From positions 1-22,669 of the forward strand of contig DAORIV010000008.1 of assembly GCA_035438705.1 (NCBI GenBank): a DNA stretch of 22,669 bases. Direction: 5' to 3'. How positions within the stretch are numbered: position 1 is the first letter of the stretch; each line of letters begins with the position of its first letter. This document shows positions 6,953 through 13,932 of this stretch, piece by piece. This DNA is from C7867-006 sp035438705. GTDB taxonomy: Bacteria > Patescibacteriota > Minisyncoccia > Phycocordibacterales > DATDWN01. The translations under genes were made by a program, and so were the position numbers. Under the pieces are notes generated by a model. The model was not told where the DNA came from and did not search any database. It worked only from the letters and a program-made list of their open reading frames with translations.

Positions 6953-8146
6953 ATGACAAAAATAAAGCCTAAAGAGAAAATTGAGATGCTCCCCCACTGC
7001 GATATTGTTGGTGAAATAGCTATTCACTACGGATTTAGTGTGGTCAAACCACCACAAGTAACCAATGATCACATATCAAAAGCAAAACAATTTAAAGACT
7101 TTGACCATTACGAAGATGCTGTAGAAAAAGTAGCACTAATGAGTTGGTACATTGATGAAAAATTTGATCAAGAACCTCAGCCAATAAGTCTTCACTACAA
7201 AAAACCTCTATCTGGACATAGTACAAAAAAGAAAAACAATACTGAAGTCTATGGTTTTGAAATAATGGGAAGTTCAAAATCCACAAGCGAATCTCTACTC
7301 CTTAAGTGCGTTATATCAATACTAGAAGAGCTGGGCTATAAAGACATTTGTATAGATATAAACAGTATTGGCGATAGAGAATCTGTGAATAAATACGAGA
7401 GAGAGTTAAACACGCATTTTAGAAAGAATTCTCACCTACTTTCTACAAAATCTAAACAAGATTTCAGAAAAAACGTTTATTCAGTACTAAAAAGTAACCA
7501 AAGTGATGTTAAGGAATTTTTAAAAAATGCTCCTCAAACAGTAGCTTCCCTTTCAGACAACGGCAGGCTACATTTTAAAGAAGTTTTGGAGAGTTTGGAA
7601 GCTTTTGGAGTAAATTACAAAATAAATTCTAATGTAATTTCCAATAAACTTTATTCAAACTTCACTACTTTTGAAATAAGAACTCTTACAGATAACGACA
7701 AAGGTGAGGGTGAGCTTTTGGCATACGGGTACAGATATAACAGTTTGGGTAAAAAGCTTGGAGCAAAAAGGGAGGTTCCGACTATAGGGGCCACTATCCT
7801 AGTTAAGAAAAATAAAGCTTTGGCTAAAAAAGTTATTATTAAAAACATCAAAAAACCAAAGTTCTATCTTGTTCAACTCGGCAACACAGCAAAACTAAAA
7901 GCTTTAAATGTTGTGGAAATGCTAAGAAAACACAAAATTCCTATATATCACTCAATAACAAAAGACAAAATAACAGGCCAGCTTTCTGGTGCGGAGTATA
8001 TGAAAGCAACTCACGTTTTAATAATGGGACAAAAAGAAGCCGTAGAAAATAGTATTGTCGTTAGAAATATTCAAACAAGAAGCCAAGACACAGTACTACT
8101 TACAGAACTACCTAAGTACTTGAAAGGTCTAAAGGCGTCAAAATAG
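6953..8146 (+). CDS. Histidyl-tRNA synthetase-like protein, active site degenerate
   Basis: A 397-residue protein with the layout of class II HisRS: a catalytic-like domain (about 1-290) and a C-terminal anticodon-binding-like domain (about 302-393, starting KFYLVQLG). The best match is the segment around 99-145, VYGFEIMGS... LEELGY... INSIGDRES, which mirrors the HisRS motif-2 follow-on. However, the signatures for histidine and ATP binding are missing. The place of RGLDYYT reads NKLYSNFT (near 231-238), motif 2 RYREFHQ is replaced by a Lys/Asn-rich segment (91-97), and the GGRYDGL box reads AYGYRYNSL. It could be a non-catalytic paralogue, a HisZ-like regulator or a very divergent enzyme. 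It follows lepB by 1 nt. Confidence 0.65.
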   Translation: MTKIKPKEKIEMLPHCDIVGEIAIHYGFSVVKPPQVTNDHISKAKQFKDFDHYEDAVEKVALMSWYIDEKFDQEPQPISLHYKKPLSGHSTKKKNNTEVYGFEIMGSSKSTSESLLLKCVISILEELGYKDICIDINSIGDRESVNKYERELNTHFRKNSHLLSTKSKQDFRKNVYSVLKSNQSDVKEFLKNAPQTVASLSDNGRLHFKEVLESLEAFGVNYKINSNVISNKLYSNFTTFEIRTLTDNDKGEGELLAYGYRYNSLGKKLGAKREVPTIGATILVKKNKALAKKVIIKNIKKPKFYLVQLGNTAKLKALNVVEMLRKHKIPIYHSITKDKITGQLSGAEYMKATHVLIMGQKEAVENSIVVRNIQTRSQDTVLLTELPKYLKGLKASK

Positions 8147-8172
8147 AGGCTTATTTGAGGGCATATAGAGCC

Positions 8173-8201
8173 TTGAGTTATTTTAATGCCTGTGGTAGAA
8201 T
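8173..8201 (+). promoter_or_regulatory. Promoter of rpsU
   Basis: TTGAGT (8173-8178), a 17-bp spacer and TAGAAT (8196-8201), preceded by TGG (extended -10). The ATG is 8 nt downstream of the -10, so the transcript should be leaderless or nearly so. Confidence 0.65.
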
Positions 8202-8209
8202 AGCCCGAT

Positions 8210-8455
8210 ATGATAAACGCAGAAGTAATAAAGAACGGCAACGAAAATAACGTAAACTTAATCAGAAGATTCACTAAAAAAGTGCAAGGTTCTGGTGTTT
8301 TACCACGTGTAAGATCTCTTAGATATGCTTCAAGAAAAATGTCTCCTTATGTTAGACAAAAGAAAGCTCTTAAATCTCTAAAAAGAAGAGAAGAAATTGC
8401 AGAACTGATTAAACTCGGCAAAATGGTAGAGCATACAAAAGGAGGAAAGAGATAA
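8210..8455 (+). CDS. rpsU: 30S ribosomal protein bS21
   Basis: Small basic ribosomal protein, 81 residues, sitting near the anti-Shine-Dalgarno end of 16S rRNA. The core follows the family pattern, with NLIRRFTKKVQGSGVLPRVR (16-35) followed by a basic helix. It is longer than the 58-71 residues usual in other bacteria, with an extra C-terminal basic helix (REEIAELIKLGKM) that matches CPR-type bS21. It has its own promoter and is followed 22 nt later by ybeY, a ribosome-maturation gene. Confidence 0.85.
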   Translation: MINAEVIKNGNENNVNLIRRFTKKVQGSGVLPRVRSLRYASRKMSPYVRQKKALKSLKRREEIAELIKLGKMVEHTKGGKR

Positions 8456-8477
8456 TCCAAATTCAAGACTATTTAGA

Positions 8478-8864
8478 ATGTCAGAAAATTTTCAAATTCT
8501 AAACATGACAAAAGACACTCTTCCTAGAGTGTCTTTTGCTGAAATTAAGAATGCTATTTTAGGAAAAAAATATGAACTTTCTTTAGTTTTTTGTGGAAAT
8601 AGAAAATCAAAAGAACTAAATAAAAAATATAGAAATAAAGACTATACGCCAAATGTATTAAGTTTTCCATTAGACAAAAATAGCGGTGAAATCTTTATCA
8701 ATCCTCACATCGCAAAAAAAGAAGCTCCAAATTTTAATAAAAACTACACAAATTTTGTAGGTTATCTGTTTATCCACGGCTGCCTACATTTGAAAGGAAT
8801 GGAACATGGTAGTACAATGGACAAAGCAGAAGAAAAATTTTGTAAAGAATTTAGAATCAGCTAA
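8478..8864 (+). CDS. ybeY: Endoribonuclease YbeY (rRNA maturation)
   Basis: Zinc-dependent RNase needed for 16S rRNA 3'-end processing and ribosome quality control. The 128-residue protein is slightly short but complete. LNKKYRNKDYTPNVLSFPL matches the conserved LN-YR-KD-TDVLSF segment, with Asp changed to Asn. The metal site is present as HGCLHLKGMEH, the three zinc histidines all kept, although the usual Asp before the third His is Glu. No Shine-Dalgarno sequence is visible. It probably shares the rpsU transcript. A palindromic repeat begins at the stop codon. Confidence 0.9.
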   Translation: MSENFQILNMTKDTLPRVSFAEIKNAILGKKYELSLVFCGNRKSKELNKKYRNKDYTPNVLSFPLDKNSGEIFINPHIAKKEAPNFNKNYTNFVGYLFIHGCLHLKGMEHGSTMDKAEEKFCKEFRIS

Positions 8865-8970
8865 ATAACCCTATCTGCGTTGCTGTGTTTCTATTTTGTT
8901 CATTCACCGTACTAAATGTACGACTCATTCACAAAATCTCACACGCCTAGCATCTGAAGGTCATTTATCT
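8859..8970. repeat. Palindromic structured repeat, copy 1 (upstream of ftsA)
   Basis: An imperfect palindrome of about 112 bp. From outside in: A/T-rich outer arms (8859-8872 with 8957-8970, three mismatches), the conserved boxes ATCTGCGTTGCTG and CGCCTAGCAT (8945-8954), short arms GTGT/ACAC (8885-8888, 8941-8944), ATTTTGT/ACAAAAT (8893-8899, 8931-8937), and a tip hairpin CGTAC/GTACG (8908-8912, 8918-8922). The boxes and layout match the copy after ftsZ while the stems differ in sequence. Confidence 0.7.
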
Positions 8971-9015
8971 AATTCAGCACTTCAAAAGAACCATCTCCTG
9001 CATTTACACTTAAGA

Positions 9016-10206
9016 ATGCTACGCAATATTACAGTTGGAATAGATATCGGAACTAGCCAAGTAAAAGTGGTGGTATCTGAACTCGTAAAAAATGATGAGG
9101 ACTCAAGAAAGTCTATACCAAAAATACTCGGCATCGGCACCGCAGAATCTAAGGGAATGCGACATGGCTATATAACTAACATAAACGAAGTTTCTAATAG
9201 TATAAGCCTAGCTGTAAAACAAGCAGAAAAAACTTCAGGTATAAAAATAAATCGTGCTTACGTATCTATTGGAGGCATCGGCATATCAAGTACGACCTCG
9301 ACAGGAACGACCATAACAAGTAGAGCAGATTTACACATTACAGACTTAGACATAGAAAAAGCCAGCATAAATTGTGAAGAAAATATTCCTATAAATTTAA
9401 GCCAGAATCAAAAAGTCTTACATAGTATTCCCCTTTCTTACAAAATTGATGGCAAACCAGTACTTACAAAAACCCCTCTAGATATGAAGGGTACAAAACT
9501 TGAAGTAAAAATGTTATTTATTACTTGTCTGGAACCACATATAAATGACCTTCTTGAAGCTGTAGATGCTGTTGGTATTGATGTAATAGATGTTATGGCA
9601 TCACCTATCGCCTCTTCATTCGTGACTCTTTCAAAAATCCAAAAAAATGCTGGTTGTTTGCTTATAAATATAGGCTCAGAAACAATGTCAATTGTAGTTT
9701 TTGAAAACAATATCCCAGTGTCTCTAGAAATATTTCCTATTGGCGGAACTGATATTACAAATGACATAGCACTTGGACTAAAAATACCTTTAGAAGAAGC
9801 GGAAAACATAAAAATAGGCAGTATAGGTTCAGGTACTTACCCAAAAAAGAAACTTGAGGAAATTATTTCGGCAAGACTTACAGACATGTTTGAACTTATA
9901 GAAAACCATTTAAAGAAAATTGGTAGAAATGGATTATTACCCGCAGGAATATTTATAACTGGAGGTGGAGCTGGTATGCATTCGATAGAAGATTTCGCAA
10001 AGTCTCAATTAAAACTACCTTCACGAATTGCTGAAATTTCAAACTTGAGTGAAAAGAATAGTCAGCGAAACAATATTGTCTCGGTTGCATATGGTTTGTG
10101 TGTTTTAGGATTCTCAAAGGAAGAAAAAAGTAGTTTGGGCATTAGAAATACAGGACATAAAATATTAGGTAAAATATGGAGTTGGATCAAGCAATTTTCA
10201 CCCTAA
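9016..10206 (+). CDS. ftsA: Cell division protein FtsA
   Basis: Actin-like ATPase that anchors FtsZ filaments to the membrane at the division site. The start at 9016 (MLRNITVGIDIGTS) is taken because the ATPase phosphate-1 motif GIDIGTSQVK begins 7 residues later; the frame upstream runs through the palindromic repeat. Phosphate-2 (LLINIGSETMSIVVF) and adenosine (FITGGGAGM) motifs are present, and the 1C domain lies between. The C-terminus, ILGKIWSWIKQFSP, is the expected amphipathic membrane-targeting helix. Length is 396 residues. TACACT lies 5 nt before the ATG and may be a -10. ftsZ follows after 115 nt with its own promoter. Confidence 0.93.
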   Translation: MLRNITVGIDIGTSQVKVVVSELVKNDEDSRKSIPKILGIGTAESKGMRHGYITNINEVSNSISLAVKQAEKTSGIKINRAYVSIGGIGISSTTSTGTTITSRADLHITDLDIEKASINCEENIPINLSQNQKVLHSIPLSYKIDGKPVLTKTPLDMKGTKLEVKMLFITCLEPHINDLLEAVDAVGIDVIDVMASPIASSFVTLSKIQKNAGCLLINIGSETMSIVVFENNIPVSLEIFPIGGTDITNDIALGLKIPLEEAENIKIGSIGSGTYPKKKLEEIISARLTDMFELIENHLKKIGRNGLLPAGIFITGGGAGMHSIEDFAKSQLKLPSRIAEISNLSEKNSQRNNIVSVAYGLCVLGFSKEEKSSLGIRNTGHKILGKIWSWIKQFSP

Positions 10207-10279
10207 TTAAGCTAAAATTATAGGAAAAACCAAACACAGATTGGCTAGACGGTCAACTGTTTTTATTTACTGTCTTTAG

Positions 10280-10288
10280 TGTTATAGT
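10280..10288 (+). promoter_or_regulatory. Extended -10 promoter of ftsZ
   Basis: TGTTATAGT is an extended -10 (TGn-TATAGT) without a clear -35. Predicted start near 10295, leaving a leader of about 27 nt with no Shine-Dalgarno sequence. ftsZ may therefore be transcribed separately from ftsA as well as by read-through. Confidence 0.4.
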
Positions 10289-10321
10289 ACTCACAAATAA
10301 GTAGTTTTTAAACCAAAAAAT

Positions 10322-11467
10322 ATGCCACAAATCAAACCAGAGGTAGAGTCATTTGCAAGAATTAAAGTAATTGGGGTTGGAGGATCAGGAAAAAATGCCC
10401 TAAATTACATGATAAATTCCAAAGTAAAAGGGGTTGATTTTATTGCTGTTAATACAGATTCACAAGACCTACACCACTCTTTGGCCAAAAGAAAGATACA
10501 TATTGGTAAAAACCTAACTCGCGGACTAGGTGCTGGAATGAATCCAGAATTAGGAAGAAGAGCGGTAGAAGAAACTAAGGAAGAAATCCAGGAAGCAATA
10601 AAGGGTGCTGACATGGTATTTATTACTTACGGATTAGGTGGTGGGACGGGAACAGGAGCCGGACCGGTAGTAGCTAAAATCTCAAAAGAAATGGGGGCTC
10701 TTACTGTTGGAGTTGTTACAAAACCATTTTTCTTCGAAGGACAGCAAAGAATGAAACTAGCAGAAGCTGGACTTGAGGAATTACGGGCTTGTGTTGATGC
10801 AATTATAGTTATCCCTAACGACAGATTACTTTCTACTATTTCAAAAGAGACAACTGCAAAAAATGCATTTGCAACTTGTGATGATGTGTTGAAATCAGCA
10901 GTTGAAGGAATTTCAGACCTAATTACCACACCAGGTATTATCAATATCGATTTTGCTGATATCAAAGCCGTTATGGCAGATGCTGGTTCTGCACTTATGG
11001 GTATTGGTACAGCAACAGGTGAAAAACGAGCTGAAGAAGCAGCAAAAATGGCTATCAACTCCCCTCTACTTGAAGTATCTATAAACGGTGCTAAAGGAGT
11101 GCTGTTCTCAATTGCTGGTGGTGACGATCTTGGAATGTTCGAAATTCAAGACGCTGCTAAAATAATCACAGAGTCAGTAGACCAAAATGCAAGAATCATA
11201 TTTGGAACTGTAAGAGATGAGAAATTGAAAAAAGGTGAAGTTAGAATCACAGTTATCGCATCTAGTTTCCCAGAAAGTTATACTAAGAAAAATTTATTTC
11301 AATCAGCACAAATAAATATAGATAAACCTGTTGTAGAAGAAAAAGGTAAAATATACAACTCATTACCTACACAAGGAACAACAGACGAGGTAAAAACTAT
11401 TGGTGATGATGAAGATGATGAGTGGGGTGCGGTACCAGCATTTCTACGCCGCTCAAAGTTAAAATAA
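10322..11467 (+). CDS. ftsZ: Cell division protein FtsZ
   Basis: Tubulin-like GTPase that polymerises into the division ring. The 381-residue protein has the GTP-binding start GVGGSGKNALN (18-28), NTDSQDL (44-50), and the tubulin signature GGGTGTG (107-113). The T7 catalytic loop appears as NIDFADIK. After the C-terminal GTPase-associated domain comes a linker and an acidic run, then PAFLRRSK, the conserved tail peptide that binds FtsA. Both partners are thus intact and adjacent. The stop codon overlaps the left arm of the second palindromic repeat, which may also end the transcript. Confidence 0.97.
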   Translation: MPQIKPEVESFARIKVIGVGGSGKNALNYMINSKVKGVDFIAVNTDSQDLHHSLAKRKIHIGKNLTRGLGAGMNPELGRRAVEETKEEIQEAIKGADMVFITYGLGGGTGTGAGPVVAKISKEMGALTVGVVTKPFFFEGQQRMKLAEAGLEELRACVDAIIVIPNDRLLSTISKETTAKNAFATCDDVLKSAVEGISDLITTPGIINIDFADIKAVMADAGSALMGIGTATGEKRAEEAAKMAINSPLLEVSINGAKGVLFSIAGGDDLGMFEIQDAAKIITESVDQNARIIFGTVRDEKLKKGEVRITVIASSFPESYTKKNLFQSAQINIDKPVVEEKGKIYNSLPTQGTTDEVKTIGDDEDDEWGAVPAFLRRSKLK

Positions 11468-11583
11468 ACAAAATTATCTCATCTACGTTGTTGAACTACG
11501 GTATAATAATTCTCACCTTATACTCATAAGGCTCGAATTATTTTCCTTGTTCGCCTAGCATATGAGACGATTTTGTTTATTTT
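11461..11583. repeat. Palindromic structured repeat, copy 2 (after ftsZ)
   Basis: A 123-bp imperfect palindrome. Perfect outer arms AAAATAAACAAAAT (11461-11474) and its complement (11570-11583), then TCTCAT/ATGAGA, the conserved boxes ATCTACGTTGTTG and CGCCTAGCAT (11552-11561), GAAC/GTTC (11493-11496, 11549-11552), AATAATT/AATTATT (11505-11511, 11536-11542) and a tip hairpin CCTTAT/ATAAGG (11516-11521, 11526-11531). The A/T-rich outer arms could act as a bidirectional terminator. Confidence 0.75.
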
Positions 11584-11609
11584 TAATGGTGGATAATTTA
11601 TTTTTAGGT

Positions 11610-11615
11610 TATAAT
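11610..11615 (+). promoter_or_regulatory. -10 box of trxB
   Basis: Perfect TATAAT ending 9 nt before the ATG at 11625. No good -35 was found. The leader would be only a few nucleotides. Confidence 0.4.
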
Positions 11616-11624
11616 TCCTAAACT

Positions 11625-12545
11625 ATGACATACGATTTAATTATAATTGGTGGTGGACCAGCAGGAGTTTCAGCAGGAGTTTATGCAGCTAGAAAGAGAC
11701 TCAAAACACTACTTATTACGCCTGAATTTGGGGGACAATCAATTGTTTCAGAAGGTATTGAAAACTGGATAGGAACAGTTAAAATCTCTGGAAATGATCT
11801 AGCAAAATCCTTAAAAGAGCACTTACTTGCATACGCAGGAGAAACCGTAACAGTACTTGAAGAACAAGTAAACGATATAAAGAAAAATGACTCAGGTTTT
11901 AATGTTATTTCAGATAACGGAAGTCATGATGCAAAAGCAGTACTTGTAGCCACAGGTAGTACCAGAAGAAAATTGGAAGTTCCAGGTGCAGAAGAATTCG
12001 ATAATAAAGGTCTTACCTACTGTGCTTCTTGCGATGGACCCTTATTTGCTGGTCAGGATGTTGTGGTAATTGGTGGCGGAAATGCTGCCCTAGAGACCTC
12101 AGCACAACTACTAGCCTACTGTAAAAGCGTCACCTTACTTAACCGAAGTGAAAAGCTCAAAGGAGATGAGATAACTGTAGAAAAACTGAAATCAAACCCT
12201 AACTTCAAAATTATATTAAATGCAGTACCAAAAGAAGTAAAAGGAGATAAATTTGTAAATGCAATTATGTACGAAGATGCCGTATCAAAAGAAAGTATTG
12301 AACTAAAAGTTGCAGCTATTTTTGTAGAAATAGGACTAATACCTACAACATACTTTACTAAAAATGTTTTGGAACTTAACGCAATCGGACAAATCCCAGT
12401 AGACCCTAGAAATCAAAAAACAAACACTAAAGGAATATGGGCGGCAGGAGATTGTACTGACGGACTATACCACCAAAACAACATCGCTGCGGGAGATGCA
12501 GTGAAGGCGCTGGAGGATATTTATATGGAGTTGAATACAAAATAG
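11625..12545 (+). CDS. trxB: Thioredoxin reductase-like flavoprotein
   Basis: FAD-dependent pyridine nucleotide-disulfide oxidoreductase, 306 residues, the normal length for low-molecular-weight TrxB. It has the FAD Rossmann motif GGGPAGVSAGVYAAR (9-23), the redox pair C133-A-S-C136 followed by DG, the second nucleotide-binding motif VVIGGGNAALE (147-157) and the FAD-binding GIWAAGDCTD near the C-terminus. The HRRxxxR motif that holds the 2'-phosphate of NADPH reads NRSEKLK (173-179), so NADPH specificity is doubtful. No thioredoxin gene is in the window. Its own -10 lies next to the start. Confidence 0.9.
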   Translation: MTYDLIIIGGGPAGVSAGVYAARKRLKTLLITPEFGGQSIVSEGIENWIGTVKISGNDLAKSLKEHLLAYAGETVTVLEEQVNDIKKNDSGFNVISDNGSHDAKAVLVATGSTRRKLEVPGAEEFDNKGLTYCASCDGPLFAGQDVVVIGGGNAALETSAQLLAYCKSVTLLNRSEKLKGDEITVEKLKSNPNFKIILNAVPKEVKGDKFVNAIMYEDAVSKESIELKVAAIFVEIGLIPTTYFTKNVLELNAIGQIPVDPRNQKTNTKGIWAAGDCTDGLYHQNNIAAGDAVKALEDIYMELNTK

Positions 12546-12599
12546 TGTAAGTTTTAAATTAACTTCTCCTAGTTGTTATGCTTCAATTTTTTATGTAAG

Positions 12600-12777
12600 T
12601 AAAAAAGCATCTCATCCCGAATGGGGAGACGCTTCGTCTGGTGGCGGATCACTTGATCCAAGGAACAGGTTGTGGTGAGTAGAAGTCTAATCACCGAAAA
12701 ACGTTGTGGGATTGGTTTAGTTTGTTGTTGGGAAGCGATATCGCAACCGAACGAAACAAACCAAACTTTCTCTCACA
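12600..12777 (-). ncRNA. Candidate small RNA with own promoter and terminator
   Basis: About 178 nt between dedA and trxB with no plausible ORF. It starts after a strong promoter and ends at a hairpin followed by six U. Visible folds: a 12-bp stem (12755-12766 with 12715-12726, one G-U pair), extended by GUUCGG/CCCAAC and capped by GCGAUAUCGC; a hairpin at 12674-12695 (GGTGA/TCACC plus TAG/CTA); a perfect 6-bp hairpin at 12646-12659 (GGATCA/TGATCC); and the terminator stem. I looked for the hallmark sequences of SRP RNA, tmRNA and RNase P RNA and did not find them. The length is like 6S RNA, but the 5' and 3' ends do not form one long closing stem. Confidence 0.5.
12601..12633 (-). terminator. 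Terminator of the candidate small RNA
   Basis: On the minus strand AGCGTCTC and GAGATGCT pair (one G-U), continued by CCC/GGG around an ATTC loop, and are followed by TTTTTT. Confidence 0.75.
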
Positions 12778-12782
12778 CGCTT

Positions 12783-12811
12783 ATTCTATACCCTGCCTAT
12801 CTATAAGTCAA
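12783..12811 (-). promoter_or_regulatory. Promoter of the candidate small RNA
   Basis: TTGACT (12806-12811), exactly 17 bp, TAGAAT (12783-12788). It lies just after the dedA stop codon (12827-12829) and points away from it, so it drives a separate transcript starting near 12776. Confidence 0.7.
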
Positions 12812-12826
12812 CCAGACTGTTGATAA

Positions 12827-13468
12827 CTATTTAGCAAATCTCCTTTTATATATTCTATAAGATATGAATGTAACCCCTGAAACAAATACTAGAAATAGAC
12901 CCACATTCTCAAACTTTGCAATACTTTCTGCATATACCCTATACAGATCCCCTACCTCATAACCAACATATCCATAAATAAAAGATTTAATCATTGCACC
13001 AATAAAAGTAAGAAATAAATATTTTTTAAGTGGCATTCTGGTGACACCAGCAAACATTGCAATAACAGAGCTTGGCACTAATGGAATTATTCTAGCCAAC
13101 ACAAATATATACTCATCGTATTTTGATTTATTCAATTTTTCATCAAAATCCAAAACCTCTTGCCAACTGACCTCGAAATACTTTCCGTATTTCTCTATGA
13201 ATGGTTTCCCTCCCTTGTAGCCCAAATAATATATAAATGTAGAGCCTAATGTTAAACCTATAGCACCAGGAATAGTGATAATAAATATAAGATCATTAAA
13301 AAACTCATAGGATACTTCTCCTTGCAACAATATAAAACCTGAAGTAAAAAGTACCAGTGCAGATGGGATAGGAACGACTACTTCTTCAATAATTTCAGCT
13401 AAAAATACCCCCAAGCCACCAAAAGGTATAACAACCTGTTCTATAAAGGTTATAAAAGAATGTATCAT
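12827..13468 (-). CDS. DedA family membrane protein
   Basis: Polytopic inner-membrane protein of 213 residues of the DedA/VTT family. Several members take part in lipid flipping or membrane homeostasis; the substrate cannot be read here. Features include a hydrophobic N-terminal region with EIIEEVVVPIPS, a GLTLGSTFIYYLGYKGG segment typical of the re-entrant part, and ARIIPLVPSSVIAMFAGVTRM, matching the family's R-x-IP...AG..RM motif, with Val where Arg is common after the IP pair. Four or five hydrophobic stretches are seen. It lies downstream of tRNA-Glu on the same strand, separated by a tRNA-derived hairpin element; no separate promoter was found. Stop is TAG. Confidence 0.82.
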   Translation of the reverse strand: MIHSFITFIEQVVIPFGGLGVFLAEIIEEVVVPIPSALVLFTSGFILLQGEVSYEFFNDLIFIITIPGAIGLTLGSTFIYYLGYKGGKPFIEKYGKYFEVSWQEVLDFDEKLNKSKYDEYIFVLARIIPLVPSSVIAMFAGVTRMPLKKYLFLTFIGAMIKSFIYGYVGYEVGDLYRVYAESIAKFENVGLFLVFVSGVTFISYRIYKRRFAK

Positions 13469-13472
13469 AAAA

Positions 13473-13566
13473 AATGTGACCTCACGGGGAATCGAAACTT
13501 ACAGTTTCTGTACACCTGTTCTGTTTTTCTTCGAAAAACTATCACAGGTTTTCGATTCCCCACATT
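13473..13566. repeat. Hairpin element carrying a duplicated tRNA-Glu 3' end
   Basis: Positions 13475-13496 repeat, base for base, positions 13610-13631, the 3' end of tRNA-Glu plus two flanking bases. An inverted, partial version (GATTCCCC) lies at 13549-13566. Between them ACCTGT/ACAGGT (13514-13519, 13544-13549) and GTTTTTC/GAAAAAC (13523-13529, 13533-13539) form an inner stem. The whole unit folds as one long imperfect hairpin just upstream of dedA. Confidence 0.7.
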
Positions 13567-13611
13567 AAGTCCCCCAGGCTTAATTGTAAGGCAATTAACT
13601 TCGTTAATTTG

Positions 13612-13683
13612 TGACCTCACGGGGAATCGAACCCCGATTGCAGCCTTGAAAAGGCCGCGTCCTAACCGTTAGACGATGAGGCC
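13612..13683 (-). tRNA. tRNA-Glu (anticodon UUC)
   Basis: Complete cloverleaf on the minus strand. Acceptor GGCCTCA pairs with TGAGGTC with one G-U; anticodon stem CGGCC/GGCTG encloses loop TTTTCAA, anticodon TTC; T-arm loop TTCGATT. CCA is not encoded. Its 3' end is duplicated 135 bp away. Decodes GAA and GAG. Confidence 0.95.
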
Positions 13684-13698
13684 AGAAATACAAGGAAA

Positions 13699-13726
13699 AC
13701 TATATCATTTTTTGTAAAAAAAGCAA
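13699..13726 (-). promoter_or_regulatory. Promoter of tRNA-Glu
   Basis: TTGCTT (13721-13726), 16 bp, TATAGT (13699-13704) on the minus strand, giving a short 5' leader before the tRNA. Confidence 0.45.
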
Positions 13727-13752
13727 AAATATGTTAGTTTTATGAAGTTTAG

Positions 13753-13825
13753 GCGCGGTTAGCTCAGTTGGTAGAGCATCTCATTGACGTTGAGAGGGTC
13801 AGAGGTTCAAGTCCTCTATCGCGCA
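13753..13825 (+). tRNA. tRNA-Val (anticodon GAC)
   Basis: Acceptor GCGCGGT pairs with ATCGCGC (one G-U). Anticodon stem TCTCA/TGAGA holds loop TTGACGT, anticodon GAC, reading GUC and GUU. T arm AGAGG-TTCAAGT-CCTCT. CCA is not encoded. A perfect 10-bp hairpin (CACAAAATGT/ACATTTTGTG, 13824-13846) overlaps the 3' end and may aid termination or processing. Confidence 0.95.
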
Positions 13826-13932
13826 CAAAATGTGGGACATTTTGTGTGGCCAAAGCATGACGACACGAGGCCGGGTTGGAAAAGTTTTTAGTAAAAAATT
13901 ATTACCAACCACAAGTTACACATAAAAAATAT

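Noticed and set aside
8896..9015. Upstream extension of FtsA
   Set aside because: The 40 extra codons run through the palindromic repeat and precede the normal FtsA start.
12600..12777. 6S RNA, SRP RNA or tmRNA
   Set aside because: No end-to-end closing stem as in 6S, no conserved SRP tetraloop helix, and no tRNA-like ends or tag reading frame.
13460..13672. A 70-codon plus-strand ORF containing two DLTGNR repeats
   Set aside because: It is the complement of tRNA-Glu and its duplicated 3' end, a well-known source of spurious protein calls.
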